A DNA stretch of 64,000 bases from NCBI RefSeq assembly GCF_026965555.1, contig NZ_CP114040.1:10700001-10764000 (forward strand), in the 5' to 3' direction. A program made the position numbers and the translations under genes. The DNA comes from Nannocystis punicea. GTDB taxonomy: Bacteria; Myxococcota_A; Polyangia; Nannocystales; Nannocystaceae. The notes under the pieces are model-generated. The model ran no database searches and was not told the origin of the DNA. It saw only the letters and a program-made list of their open reading frames with translations. Shown here piece by piece: positions 20,462 to 29,321 of the stretch (positions within the stretch are counted from its first letter, which is position 1; each line of letters opens with the position of its first letter).

Positions 20462-21466
20462 ATGTTGATATCGCGTCGTCCTCATGTCCGCCTCAGCGCC
20501 ATCGCCACCGCCGTGCTCGCCCTCGAAGCGGCCGGCTGCGGCATCGGCTCCAAATGCCCCGACAACGACCCCGAGACCGGCGCCTTCCAGGGCGTCGTGA
20601 AGGGCCCGGACCTCGCGAACGCGCGCAAGGACGGCAACACCGACGCGGAGCGCTGTGAGGCCGCCTGCCGGGTCGTCGCCGACGAGGAGCTCGACGAGAT
20701 CGTGACGTGCGAGGTGATCGGGCCCGCGGACGATCCCGACCACCCCTGGGCCGAGGGCGTCGAGGAGCTCACCGTCACCTGCACCGCCACCTTCACGCCG
20801 CACCAGTTCTGCACCGGCCGTCGCCCGCAGGGCCACCACGAGGCCGATATCGTCGTTCAGTCGCGGCCCGCCTGGTTCGCCGTCCACGCCCACCTCGAGC
20901 GCGCCGCAGTGACCGCGTTCCGCGAGCTGGCAGAGTGGCTGGCCGTCCGCGGCGCCCCCGCCTCGCTGGTCGCCCGCTGCCGCGAAGCCGCCGCCGACGA
21001 GGTCCGCCACGCCGACGCCCTCGAGGCGCTCGCCCGCCGCGACGGCGCCGAGGTCCCGCCCGCCCGCGCCGATCCGCCCGCCGACGACCTGTTCGCGGTC
21101 GCCTGTCACAACGCCGTCGAGGGCTGCGTGTCCGAGGCGTTCGCCGCCATCGTCGCCGCCCACCAGGCCGGCCACGCCCGCTCGCTCGAGCTGCGCGCCC
21201 TGTTCTCGCGCCTGGCCGCCGACGAGCTGCGCCACGGCCAGCTCGCGTGGGACCTCCACGCCTGGCTGTGGGACCAGCTGACCTCCGCGCAGCAGACCGC
21301 CCTGGCCGAGCTGCAGGCCCGCGCGCTGGCCGATCTACCGGTCAGCTCGCGTCGCGCCGCCGCGGCCACCCCGCGCGAGCTCGGCTGGCCCGGCCCCGAC
21401 CACGCCGCCCGCATGGCCGAGCTGTTCGCCGGCCGCCTGCGCGCCGCCGCCGGCCTGGCCGCCTGA
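20462..21466 (+). CDS. Ferritin-like-domain lipoprotein
   Basis: The ATG at 20462 gives a signal peptide with lipobox AAGC (Cys 26). Residues ~27-125 form a Cys-containing domain (KCPDND, RCEAACRV, VTCEV, VTCTATF). Residues ~140-334 form a helical ferritin-like bundle with two ExxH-type iron-ligand motifs (AADEVRHA and AADELRHGQ). An exported di-iron protein could sequester iron or act as a peroxidase or oxidase (inference). The pairing of a Cys-rich N-terminal domain with a ferritin-like bundle in one lipoprotein is uncommon in my experience. The long upstream frame from 20426 starts at TTG and adds nothing signal-like. Confidence 0.8.
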   Translation: MLISRRPHVRLSAIATAVLALEAAGCGIGSKCPDNDPETGAFQGVVKGPDLANARKDGNTDAERCEAACRVVADEELDEIVTCEVIGPADDPDHPWAEGVEELTVTCTATFTPHQFCTGRRPQGHHEADIVVQSRPAWFAVHAHLERAAVTAFRELAEWLAVRGAPASLVARCREAAADEVRHADALEALARRDGAEVPPARADPPADDLFAVACHNAVEGCVSEAFAAIVAAHQAGHARSLELRALFSRLAADELRHGQLAWDLHAWLWDQLTSAQQTALAELQARALADLPVSSRRAAAATPRELGWPGPDHAARMAELFAGRLRAAAGLAA

Positions 21467-21536
21467 CCCTTCGGCCCTGTCCGAAGCACCGCGCCCGCGG
21501 CCGGCGCGATGCCGCGCCTCGCGCCTATCCCATCCG

Positions 21537-21580
21537 ACATGCTCGAACGGACATGGCCCTTCGCACCTGTCCGTTCGAAC
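21537..21580. repeat. Pair of TGTCC-family palindromes in a convergent gap
   Basis: ACATGCTCGAACGGACATG at 21537-21555 is followed by CCTGTCCGTTCGAAC at about 21566-21580, so GTTCGAAC/TGTCC arms occur in both orientations. A third copy, CCTGTCCGAACGGTCAG, lies at 21643-21659, next to the stop of the convergent lipoprotein gene. The spot between two convergent genes suits a bidirectional terminator. Confidence 0.75.
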
Positions 21581-21655
21581 CTTCCCCAAACACCGAGCCC
21601 TGCGCCGCCGCGCGCGGGCTCGGCCGCGCGAGGCGCTTCCTACCTGTCCGAACGG

Positions 21656-22468
21656 TCAGCCGCACGCGTCCATGTAGACCATGTTGTCGTTGCCGCAGTA
21701 GTAGTTGTCGCCGTTCGGCATGCAGCAGCCGATGCCGTTGACCGGCGTGTCGGGGCTGCACGGGTCGCCGACGGCCACGTCGGGCGGGCAGTCGATCGGG
21801 TTGACGCCGTCCGGGTCGGGGCCCACGCCGCCGCAGCCGTAGTACGCGTTGCCCGCGTCCCAGCCGCAGTTGCCGTACTCGCCGCCGGTGGTCTCCGGCT
21901 CGGTCGTGCCGAAGGTCGTGCCCGGATCGGAGGTACCCGGCCAATCGGTGGTAGTCAGCGGCCCGGTGGTGCTGACGTCCGTGGTCGACGTCGAGCCGCT
22001 GCCGCCGCACTCCGGCACGTCGGGGAACAGCGCCCCGAAATTGGCGAGCCCCGAGGAGCAGGCGCTGAGGCACTCCTGCGTCAGCTCCGGCGTCGTCCAG
22101 CAGGTGCCCTCGGGCCCGTAGGCCATCTCGACCTCGGCCTGCGAGTCGGGGTTGATCGCCACGACGCACAGGATGTACTGCGGACAGTCGCCGTGCTCGC
22201 CGCCGCTGTTGGTGGTCGCCTCCGTCGGCCCGCCGGTCTCGGTCGCGCTCGCGCTCTCGGTGCCGCCGTCGGTCGAGTCGGTCGAGGGGTCGCCGCTCGG
22301 GTCGCCGCCGCTCGGGTTGCCGCTCGGGTTGCCGTTGCTGGTCGGGCCGGCCGAGGCGGTGATGTGGCCGATCGTGTCGAGCGGGTCCTTGCCCTCGCCG
22401 CAGCCGACGAGCAAGCACAGGGACGAGACCAGACCGACGAGGGGACGAGACAGGAGCGCGGGGGACAT
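21656..22468 (-). CDS. Cys-rich putative lipoprotein with Gly/Asn/Ser/Thr linkers
   Basis: The ATG at 22468 gives MSPALLSRPLVG, a hydrophobic core and lipobox LVGC (Cys 23); the much longer frame upstream belongs to shadow coding. The 270-residue protein alternates low-complexity linkers (SGNPSGGDPSGDPSTDS; STTDVSTTGPLTTTD) with two Cys-rich modules (CPQYILCVVAINPDS...CWTTPELTQECLSAC and CCMPNGDNYYCGNDN). It is probably a surface protein with two small disulfide domains on stalks. The next lipoprotein gene lies upstream on the same strand, 251 bp away. Confidence 0.8.
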   Translation of the reverse strand: MSPALLSRPLVGLVSSLCLLVGCGEGKDPLDTIGHITASAGPTSNGNPSGNPSGGDPSGDPSTDSTDGGTESASATETGGPTEATTNSGGEHGDCPQYILCVVAINPDSQAEVEMAYGPEGTCWTTPELTQECLSACSSGLANFGALFPDVPECGGSGSTSTTDVSTTGPLTTTDWPGTSDPGTTFGTTEPETTGGEYGNCGWDAGNAYYGCGGVGPDPDGVNPIDCPPDVAVGDPCSPDTPVNGIGCCMPNGDNYYCGNDNMVYMDACG

Positions 22469-22573
22469 CGGCGGCGCTTCTACCAAGCGCCTCCGCCCCC
22501 CGCAAGCGTCGCCGCGGGCCCTCGGGGCCGTCCGAGGCCCTCCTGGAGCCTTTGCGTCGACCTGCCCCGTACC

Positions 22574-22587
22574 TGTCCCGAGAGACA
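22574..22587. repeat. TGTCC-CGAG-AGACA palindrome
   Basis: A one-mismatch member of the family in the 251-bp gap between two minus-strand lipoprotein genes. Confidence 0.65.
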
Positions 22588-22719
22588 TCTGACAGCCGCA
22601 CCGCTCCCCGGCATCGCCCGCCAGGGCCGGGCCGGGCCGAGGCCGCCGGCGCGGCCCTGCGGCCCGACTACCCCGGGCCCCGGGCCACCCGCGAGGACCG
22701 GGTCCTCGCGGGACCTCGG

Positions 22720-23868
22720 TCACGGCGTGCAGTAGGCCACCGTGCGGCCGGCGTAGTCCGTGGTCGCGCAGCCGGAGTAGCCGGCGGCCACGCAGTCGAT
22801 CGTCCCCGGCTGGTCCCAGTCGCAGAACGAGATCGTCGCCCCCTCGCAGCTCTCGGGCGCATCGAGCCCGCACTGCGTATTCACCAGCCCGCACGACGCC
22901 CCGCCCGCGAACGGCCCCGCCTGCAGGTAGCCGCAGCCCTGGCCGAGCGGCTCGACGGCGGAGCAGTCCCGGTGGCCCAGCTTGCCCCCGGCGCACGTCT
23001 CGAGCACGTCGCCGTTGCACTGCTGCGAGAAGAAGTCGCACGGCTCGCCGGTGCCGACGCAGGCGTTCGCGTTGCGCATCGGGTCGAAGCCGCAGGTCTC
23101 GCCGGCGATCGTGAACCGCTTCTCGCCGTCCTTGCCGTTGATGAACACGAAGTTGTTCTGCGTGCGGCAGTCGACGCGCGCGAGGAACCCGTCGGGGTTG
23201 CACTCGATCAGCACGTCCGGCTCGTTCGGGTCGCACTTCGACTCCGTCACCCCGTACTCGCACGTCTCGAGCCCGCAGCCGGCCCAGATGTCGGCCCCGC
23301 ACTTCAGCCCCGCCGCCGCGCAGTCCATCGCCGCGATCGGCTGCCCCTCGAAGTCGCAGGCGACCCACTGATCGCCCGCGCACAGCCCCTCGCCCGGCTT
23401 CTCCTTGCAGGCATCCGCGTGCGGCGCGAGCGACGGCGTGCAGGCCCGCACCGTCTCGCAGTCGGGCGCCGCCAGCTTGCACTCCATCGCCTTGATCGAC
23501 ATCAGCATCGTCCCCGTCGACGCCCACGTCCACGGCACGTCCAGCGGGTGCGCCAGACAGGCCTGCAGGCCCATCGGCGTGCCCCCGTCGGCCTCGCAGG
23601 CGTTGATCCGCAGGCAGTCCGCCACCCGCGGATCGATCTCCGACCCGGTCGTCGCTTCGGTCGTGTCCCCGCCGGTCGTCGTCGGCTCCGTGGATCCCCC
23701 CGTCGTGGATCCCCCCGTCGTCGGCTCGTTCGCCGTCGACCCACCCGTCGTCGACCCGCCCGTCGTCGCCCCCTCGGTCGCGTTGCCGTCGTCGCTGCAA
23801 CCGACCATCAACGCCCCGCCGAGCGCGAGGGCCATGAGACTTCTATGTACATGCCAAGAACGCTGCAT
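22720..23868 (-). CDS. Cys-rich putative lipoprotein with TTGGS linker
   Basis: The 382-residue protein starts at 23868 with a signal ending MVGC (Cys 24). A ~50-residue linker of TTGGST repeats follows, then a ~300-residue domain with about 26 cysteines in regularly spaced pairs (CLRINACEADGG; DCETVRACTPS; CGADIWAGCGLETCEYG; CNGDVLETCAGGKLGHRDC). The CxxG-TxxxC-x-DC spacing resembles Cys-rich repeat proteins frequent in Nannocystis and Plesiocystis-type genomes. It is likely an extracellular adhesin or scaffold (inference). There is no enzyme motif. Confidence 0.8.
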   Translation of the reverse strand: MQRSWHVHRSLMALALGGALMVGCSDDGNATEGATTGGSTTGGSTANEPTTGGSTTGGSTEPTTTGGDTTEATTGSEIDPRVADCLRINACEADGGTPMGLQACLAHPLDVPWTWASTGTMLMSIKAMECKLAAPDCETVRACTPSLAPHADACKEKPGEGLCAGDQWVACDFEGQPIAAMDCAAAGLKCGADIWAGCGLETCEYGVTESKCDPNEPDVLIECNPDGFLARVDCRTQNNFVFINGKDGEKRFTIAGETCGFDPMRNANACVGTGEPCDFFSQQCNGDVLETCAGGKLGHRDCSAVEPLGQGCGYLQAGPFAGGASCGLVNTQCGLDAPESCEGATISFCDWDQPGTIDCVAAGYSGCATTDYAGRTVAYCTP

Positions 23869-24294
23869 GCCGCGAGGGTTAGCACGTCACCCCGACCCGG
23901 CCACGTGACGATTCGGCCGCGAGCCGCCCGACGAGCTTGCGATCCCTCTCGCAGCCGCGGGTCCGCCGCCGCGATTCATTCATCACGCCGTCGCGCCTCC
24001 GTGTCGCACCTGATCCCATCTCCGCGCCCTCACCTGCGGATCTTCCGACATGCCCGATGCGACATGTTCAAATGCACATGTTTTTAAGAACATGTCCACT
24101 GAGACATCGAGAGCGCCCGCGGGCGCGCCCAGCGGGCCGAGCCGCGGCGACCCGCCTGCTCGCGCGCCCCGTTCGGGCGCCAGCGCGCGCAGGGCGGCCG
24201 TTTCCGCGCTTTTTGCGGGTGAGTACCCGTTCCCCTGCGATCCGGAATACCCTCATCGTGGTCGGCCGTAGGTCGGCGACCGAGCGAGGCGTCG
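23869..24294. other. 426-bp divergent gap with palindrome cluster, no gene
   Basis: The interval separates a minus-strand lipoprotein gene from the plus-strand SGNH gene and should hold both promoters. Apart from the palindrome cluster at 24047-24109 I see no coding sequence. Confidence 0.5.
24047..24109. repeat. Cluster of four CATGT palindromes
   Basis: Four CATG-centred arms follow each other at roughly 14-18 bp: GACATGCCCGATGCGACATG, then TTCAAATGCACATG, TTTTTAAGAACATG and TCCACTGAGACATC. Neighbouring arms pair in alternative ways (for example ACATGTTTTTAAGAACATGT). The loops are more A+T-rich than the surroundings. Confidence 0.8.
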
Positions 24295-26622
24295 ATGGTC
24301 AAGCCTGCCGAACCCCCCAGCCTTCCGCCGCGCCGCCGCGGGCTCCGGGCGCTGTCGATCACCGCCCAGCTGCTGTTCGGCCTCGGCCTCGGCGCCGCGC
24401 TGACCGAGGTCGCCTTCTCGGTGCGAGACGGCGGCGCCTTCCCCCACGTCAACTTCTACGTCGCCGACCCCGAGCTCGGCGTCCGCCTCGAGCCGGGCGC
24501 GACGATGGAGTTCCAGCTCAAGCCCAACCCGTCGACGACGATCCACGTCAACAGCCGCGGCTACCGCGGCGACGAGTGGCCGGCGCCCGGCGGCGACGAG
24601 GTGATCGTGGTCGGCGACTCGCAGGTGTTCGGCCTCGGCGTCGACGACGACCGCACCTTCTCGGCCCAGCTGGCCCAGCTCTCGGGTCGCCCGGTGGTCA
24701 ACGGCGGCGTGCCGACCTACGGGCCGATGGAGTACCTCGCGGTCGCGCGCGAGCTGCTCGCGGAGCGCCAGGCGAAGACGGTGGTGGTGGTCCTCAACTT
24801 CGTGAACGACCCGTTCGAGATCGATCGGCCCAACCGCGAGCGCCACGCGGTGTGGGACGGCTGGGCGGTCCGCAGCGAGACTGCCCCGACACAGGTCACG
24901 CAGTTCCCGGGCCGCAGGTGGCTGTTCTCGAAGTCGCACGCGTTCTACACCCTGCGCCGCTGGCTGCACGAGCGCGGGAGCGTGAAGATCCCCGAGGACT
25001 CCGAGCTCGGCAGCCCCGTCGACGTCGGCACCCCCTCCGAGGGCGGCCTCGACGACCTCGTGCTCGCCAGCCGCAACGCCCGCGCCGCCGCCGACGCCGA
25101 GCACCAGACCGCCGTCGCCGCGCTCACCAGCTCGCGCACCCGCCTCGACGCGGTCGACAAGCAGATCGCCGACCAGCGCGTGACCATCGACCGCAAGCTC
25201 GCCTCGACCAGTGAGAGCGAGCAGCTCGGCAACTTCCAGCTCGAGGTCGCCCGCGGCAAGCCCGGCGACATCGTCCGCGAGGACTACGGCGAGTCGAGCC
25301 GGTCGATCCAGGTCACCGCCGGCCTCATCCGCCAGGCCGCCAAGCTGCGCAACGACCACCTCGCCGCCCAGCTGAAGAAAGAGGAGAAGGCCGGCAAGAC
25401 CGAGCTCAAGGACCTCGTCAAGGCCGAGGCCGACCTCGTCGCCGAGCAGCAGCGCCTGCGCAAGGAGATCGCCGCCGGCGTGCCGCAAAAGGACCGGCCG
25501 CCGTCGCGCTTCCACGAGTACCTGCAGCAGTTCAAGGCGATGTGCGACGAGTACGGCGCCGAGCTGGTGGTGGTCGCCCTGCCGATCGACGTGCAGGTCG
25601 ACCCCGGCGAATGGGCCAAGTACGACGTCCGCGACGCGCCCGACATGCAGGACTCGCTGATCCTGCTCGACGACCTGGTCGCCGACGCCGAGGCGCTCGG
25701 CCTGCGCGCCGTCGACGTGACCGCGGCCCTGCGCTCGGCCCAGCCCGGCGCGTTCCTCGACCACGACATTCACATGACCGCCAAGGGCCACGCCGCCTTC
25801 GCGGTCGCCCTCGCCGATCGCCTCAAGACGCCGCTGCCGACCCCGCTGCAGGCCCCGCAGCCCGGCCTGCCCCCTGGCCGCTCGTTCGTGCCGACGGCCG
25901 CGGAGTGGGCGTCGGCGCCGGAGGTCAAGGTGACCGGCTCGACGGCGCTCGGCTGCTCGACCCAGATCGAGCGCGAGTGGTTGCGAGTGCAGTGCCGCCG
26001 CCGCACCGCGACCGAGGGCTTCGGCGGGGTGGTGGTCCGCGAGGGCGCGACCCCGGCGACGATGGCGATGCGCACTGCGGACGGCCTGTCGCTGGTCACG
26101 CCGCTGACCGTCGGCGAGCCGCTGACCGCCCGCTTCCACTGGAAGAAGGAGGTCCAGGATCTGCAGATCCGCTGGCCCGCCGGCGATGACGGCAAGCCGA
26201 AGTTCGTCGGCGAGTTCGTCAAAGCCGAGCCGACGATGCCGCCGGCCGACGCCGCCGCCGAGGCCGCGATCGCCGGCCTGTGCGCCTGCCACAAGCAGGC
26301 CCGCAAGGAGCAGCTGTGCGCCCAGGACGGCAAGCTGGTCGGCGACTACGAGCCCTACGCCTACGACTGCAAGGAGGTCTGCAGCGACCTGTGGGGCGAC
26401 CCGTCGCTGATCGCCGCCTGCACCCTCAAGTACCCCGAGGACAAGGACTGCGCGGCCCGCCTGGCCTGCGCCCAGAACGACCCCCTGTTCCCGCCGACAT
26501 GTCCCGAAGGACAAGTGCACGCATTCGCCAGCAACCACTGCCGGACCCCCTGCGACGAGGCCCACCCGTGCGAGGCCGGCGGCCGCTGCATGCCCTGGCA
26601 GAGCGGAGGCGTGTGCCTGTGA
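24295..26622 (+). CDS. Membrane-anchored SGNH hydrolase-like (AlgX/AlgJ-like) protein with Cys-rich tail
   Basis: The 775-residue protein has a basic start, one N-terminal helix (about 20-43) and an exported SGNH domain: VVGDSQVFGLGV (nucleophile Ser109), NGGVPTYGP, LNFVND, and late in the domain DHDIHMTAKGHAAFA (D491 and H493, the DxH...GH form seen in polysaccharide acetyltransferases AlgX/AlgJ). Residues ~250-400 insert a long charged coiled-coil (RTRLDAVDKQIADQRVTID; KKEEKAGKTELK). After ~residue 650 a Cys-rich tail follows (CACHKQARKEQLC ... CPEGQVHAFASNHC). It probably O-acetylates or deacetylates an extracellular glycan (inference from family). An exact palindrome 14-mer lies in-frame at 26500, coding C-P-E-G-Q with rare GAA and GGA codons. 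Confidence 0.8.
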   Translation: MVKPAEPPSLPPRRRGLRALSITAQLLFGLGLGAALTEVAFSVRDGGAFPHVNFYVADPELGVRLEPGATMEFQLKPNPSTTIHVNSRGYRGDEWPAPGGDEVIVVGDSQVFGLGVDDDRTFSAQLAQLSGRPVVNGGVPTYGPMEYLAVARELLAERQAKTVVVVLNFVNDPFEIDRPNRERHAVWDGWAVRSETAPTQVTQFPGRRWLFSKSHAFYTLRRWLHERGSVKIPEDSELGSPVDVGTPSEGGLDDLVLASRNARAAADAEHQTAVAALTSSRTRLDAVDKQIADQRVTIDRKLASTSESEQLGNFQLEVARGKPGDIVREDYGESSRSIQVTAGLIRQAAKLRNDHLAAQLKKEEKAGKTELKDLVKAEADLVAEQQRLRKEIAAGVPQKDRPPSRFHEYLQQFKAMCDEYGAELVVVALPIDVQVDPGEWAKYDVRDAPDMQDSLILLDDLVADAEALGLRAVDVTAALRSAQPGAFLDHDIHMTAKGHAAFAVALADRLKTPLPTPLQAPQPGLPPGRSFVPTAAEWASAPEVKVTGSTALGCSTQIEREWLRVQCRRRTATEGFGGVVVREGATPATMAMRTADGLSLVTPLTVGEPLTARFHWKKEVQDLQIRWPAGDDGKPKFVGEFVKAEPTMPPADAAAEAAIAGLCACHKQARKEQLCAQDGKLVGDYEPYAYDCKEVCSDLWGDPSLIAACTLKYPEDKDCAARLACAQNDPLFPPTCPEGQVHAFASNHCRTPCDEAHPCEAGGRCMPWQSGGVCL
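26500..26513. repeat. In-frame exact palindrome TGTCCCGAAGGACA
   Basis: It lies within the Cys-rich tail of the SGNH gene. The codons TGT-CCC-GAA-GGA-CAA replace the expected TGC, GAG, GGC and CAG, so the palindrome dictates synonymous positions without breaking the CPEG motif. Confidence 0.85.
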
Positions 26623-26811
26623 GCGCTGCGGGCGGCGTCCGGGCGCGGACACTCCGCGAAGCGAAGACCGCGCCTCCCGGGGGGTCCGGGGAAGGGGCGG
26701 CGACGCGAGCTCGCGTGCCCCTGCTCCCGATGCCCTTCGAGACATCGCCTCCTCGCCTGACGCCGGCCGCCGAGCCCACGCTCTCCGCAGCGCGATCGCG
26801 GCCCATGAATG

Positions 26812-26860
26812 CCATGTCCCTCGAGACATATCCTCACGGACATGCCCTGACGTTCATGTC
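26812..26860. repeat. Palindrome cluster upstream of the carbamoyltransferase operon
   Basis: CCATGTCC-CTCG-AGACATA, then TCCTCACGGACATG and GACGTTCATGTCTCATCG, form overlapping imperfect inverted repeats ending 25 bp before the start of the ferritin-like gene. They could be an operator or a leader hairpin. Confidence 0.75.
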
Positions 26861-26884
26861 TCATCGCACCGGGAGCCGGTCGGC

Positions 26885-27604
26885 ATGAGCCGCGACCTCA
26901 CCGCCACGCTCGCGCGGCTGCTCAGCCCGCTCGCCTGGCGCGGCCCGGCTCGCAGCGCGCGCAAGCTGTACGCCTTCGCCCTCGCCGAGCAGGGCAGCAT
27001 GCTCGACCTGCGGCTCGCGGCCGCGCGCACGCCCTCGCCTGCGCGGGCAGCCGCCTACCTGCGCCACGCCGACGACGAGGCCCGCCACGCGCAGATGTTC
27101 GCCCGCCGGGCCGCCAGGCTGGCCGGCGAGGCCGCGCGGCCGTTCGTGCTCCCGCCGCTGCGGGCCGACTCCGAGCGGCTGTTCGAGCTGCTGGGCGAGC
27201 GCGACTTCCTCGCCTTCGTCCACGTCGGCGAGGAGCGGGCGCGGCGGCAGTTCGAGGCCTACGTCACCTGGTTCAAGGGACAGGCGCGCGATCAGGACGC
27301 CGCCCTCTTCGAGACCATCCTCGTCGACGAGCGGCGGCACGGCCGTTACACCCGCGAGTTCCTGTTCGAGCTCGTCGGTGACGTCGAGGCCCGCCGGGCC
27401 CTGCGTCGCGTCGCCCGCTGGGAGCTCGGTCGCCGCTGGCTGCGCGCCGGCCGGTTCGTCGCCGAGCGGGTCTACCTCGTCCTCACCCTCGCGCTCTACG
27501 TCCTGGCCGCGCCGCTGGCCCTGCTCGTGCGCCTGGTCCGGCCGATCCGCCCCGGCCTGCGCGCCGAGGCCTCCGCAGACGCGGCCTTGCCCGCGCCGAA
27601 GTGA
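26885..27604 (+). CDS. Ferritin-like (rubrerythrin-type) protein with C-terminal membrane helix
   Basis: The 239-residue protein forms a helical bundle with two di-iron ligand motifs, DDEARHAQMF (about residue 70) and VDERRHGRYTREFL (about 145), plus upstream Glu residues, and ends with a hydrophobic helix (VYLVLTLALYVLAAPLALLVRLV) and a basic tail. This is the layout of membrane-anchored ferritin-like or rubrerythrin-like oxidoreductases. It is followed after 7 bp by the carbamoyltransferase gene, so the two are almost certainly co-transcribed. The exact reaction is unknown; di-iron oxygenase or peroxide scavenging is possible. Confidence 0.8.
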   Translation: MSRDLTATLARLLSPLAWRGPARSARKLYAFALAEQGSMLDLRLAAARTPSPARAAAYLRHADDEARHAQMFARRAARLAGEAARPFVLPPLRADSERLFELLGERDFLAFVHVGEERARRQFEAYVTWFKGQARDQDAALFETILVDERRHGRYTREFLFELVGDVEARRALRRVARWELGRRWLRAGRFVAERVYLVLTLALYVLAAPLALLVRLVRPIRPGLRAEASADAALPAPK

Positions 27605-27611
27605 CCGCGCC

Positions 27612-29321
27612 ATGGCCCGCGTCCTCGGGATCTCCGCCCACTACCACGACGCCGCCGCCGCCCTGGTGGTCGACGGCGAGGTGGTCGCGGCGATCCAGGA
27701 GGAGCGGCTGTCGCGGATCAAGAACGACCCCGGCCTGCCGCTGACGGCCGCCTTCGCCTGCTTGCAGCACGCCGGCCTCTCGCCCGCCGATCTCGACGCG
27801 GTCGCCTTCTACGAGGAGCCGTTCGCCAAGCTCGAGCGCGTCCTCGTCCACCTCCTGCGCCACCTGCCGCGCACCTGGCGGGCCTTCCCGCGCGCCCTCG
27901 CCGGCCAGCTCGGCAGCAAGATCTGGGTCCTCGACCACCTGTCCGAAGGGCTAGGTGTCGCCCGCGACCGCGTGGTCCGCTTCGACCACCACCGCAGCCA
28001 CGCCGCCAGCGCCCTGCTCGTCTCGCCCTACGACCACGCCGCGGTCCTCGTCGTCGACGGCGTCGGCGAGGCCCACGCCACCACGATCTGGGACGGCCGC
28101 GGCGACGACCTGCGCCTGCTCGCCAGCGTCGACTTCCCCCACTCGCTCGGCCTCCTCTACGCCGGCCTCACCGCCTACCTCGGCTTCGCGGTCAACGAGG
28201 GCGAGTACAAGGTCATGGGCCTGGCCGCGTGGGGGCAGCCGCGCCTGCGCGAGCAGTTCGCGCGGATCGTCCGCCTCACGGGCGACGGCGCCTACGAGCT
28301 CGACCTCGCCTGCTTCGCCCACATGAGCGACGCCGACCTCGGCTTCGGGCCCGCGCTCGAGCGCCTGCTCGGCCCGCGCCGCCCGCCCGGCCGCCCGTGG
28401 GACTTCGAGCGCGAAGACGACCGCCACTACGCCGACGTCGCCGCCACCTTGCAGGCTGTCCTCGAGGACATCTTGCTCGCGCTCGCCCGCAAGGCCCGCG
28501 CCCTGACCGGCGCCGATCACCTGTGCCTCGCCGGCGGCGTCGCCCTCAACGCCCTCGCCAACGCTCGCCTGCAGGCCGAGGCCGGCTTCTCGCGCGTGTT
28601 CGTCCAGCCGGCCGCGGGCGACGCCGGCGGCGCGCTCGGGGCCGCCTTGTTGGCCGCGCGTGACCGCGGCGACCGCCGCCCCGGCCCGCTCCGCAGCGCC
28701 GCCCTCGGCCTGCCGATCGACGTCGACCGGGCCCACGCCATCGCCGGCGAGCTCGGCCTGCCCGTCCGCCGCGTCGACGACCCCGCCGCCCACGCCGCCC
28801 GCCTCGTCGCCGCCGGCAAGATCGTCGCCCACGCCCGCGGCCGCTTCGAGTGGGGCCCGCGCGCCCTCGGCCAGCGCTCCCTGCTCGCCTGCCCGCGCGA
28901 CCCCGCCACCCGCGAGCGCATGAACCGGCTGATCAAGGAGCGCGAGCCGTTCCGCCCGTTCGCCCCCGCCGTCCTGTTCGAACGGACAGGTGATTTCTTC
29001 GCCGCCGGGCCCGACCACATGACCCCGTTCATGACCACCACCGCGCGGGTGCGCGACGACGTGCGCGAGCGCCTCGGCGCGGTCACTCACCGGGACGGCA
29101 CCGCCCGCCTGCAGACCGTCGAGGCCGCGCGCGCCCCCGAGCTGCACGCGGTGCTGACCGAGCTGACCGCCCTGGGCCACGACGCAGTCGTCCTCAACAC
29201 CTCGCTCAACGGCGCCGGCGAGCCGATCGTCGCCGGCGCCGAGGATGCCCTGGCCTTCTGGTTGCGCCACGGCGTCGACGCCCTCATCGTCGAGGACCTC
29301 CTGATCGAGAGGAACGCATGA
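27612..29321 (+). CDS. NodU/CmcH-family carbamoyltransferase
   Basis: The 569-residue protein starts ARVLGISAHYHDAAAALVVDG, the diagnostic N-terminus of the NodU/CmcH/TobZ family. Further family features are FDHHRSHAASALLVSPYDHAAVLVVDG (metal and nucleotide site) and the C-terminal domain FEWGPRALGQRSLL ... NRLIKEREPFRPFAPAVL ... LNTSLNGAGEPIV. These enzymes make carbamoyl-AMP from carbamoyl phosphate and ATP and transfer the carbamoyl group to a hydroxyl of a sugar or secondary metabolite. No sugar or biosynthetic genes are adjacent, so the acceptor is unknown. Two palindrome-like patches (27938 and 28973) use codons rare in this gene, including CTA. It overlaps the next gene by 4 bp (ATGA). 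Confidence 0.93.
   Translation: MARVLGISAHYHDAAAALVVDGEVVAAIQEERLSRIKNDPGLPLTAAFACLQHAGLSPADLDAVAFYEEPFAKLERVLVHLLRHLPRTWRAFPRALAGQLGSKIWVLDHLSEGLGVARDRVVRFDHHRSHAASALLVSPYDHAAVLVVDGVGEAHATTIWDGRGDDLRLLASVDFPHSLGLLYAGLTAYLGFAVNEGEYKVMGLAAWGQPRLREQFARIVRLTGDGAYELDLACFAHMSDADLGFGPALERLLGPRRPPGRPWDFEREDDRHYADVAATLQAVLEDILLALARKARALTGADHLCLAGGVALNALANARLQAEAGFSRVFVQPAAGDAGGALGAALLAARDRGDRRPGPLRSAALGLPIDVDRAHAIAGELGLPVRRVDDPAAHAARLVAAGKIVAHARGRFEWGPRALGQRSLLACPRDPATRERMNRLIKEREPFRPFAPAVLFERTGDFFAAGPDHMTPFMTTTARVRDDVRERLGAVTHRDGTARLQTVEAARAPELHAVLTELTALGHDAVVLNTSLNGAGEPIVAGAEDALAFWLRHGVDALIVEDLLIERNA
27938..27957. repeat. Decayed in-gene palindrome with rare codons
   Basis: CCTGTCCGAAGGGCTAGGTG codes L-S-E-G-L-G with codons TCC-GAA-GGG-CTA-GGT, very unlike neighbouring GAG/GGC/CTC. 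One arm matches the family; the other is diverged. Confidence 0.5.
28973..28990. repeat. In-gene palindrome CCTGTTCGAACGGACAGG
   Basis: A nearly perfect 18-bp inverted repeat in the C-terminal part of the carbamoyltransferase gene. It codes L-F-E-R-T-G with GAA, ACA and GGT codons. The arm TGTTC/GGACA is a family variant also seen near 21540. Confidence 0.75.

Noticed and set aside
22720..24087. Long plus-strand ORFs opposite the Cys-rich lipoproteins
   Set aside because: They mirror the minus-strand genes, are Arg/Ala/Val-rich without domains, and lack signals.
24047..24109. CRISPR-like or integron-like array
   Set aside because: Short palindromic arms with 4-10 base loops, same family as the dispersed palindromes; no spacer structure.
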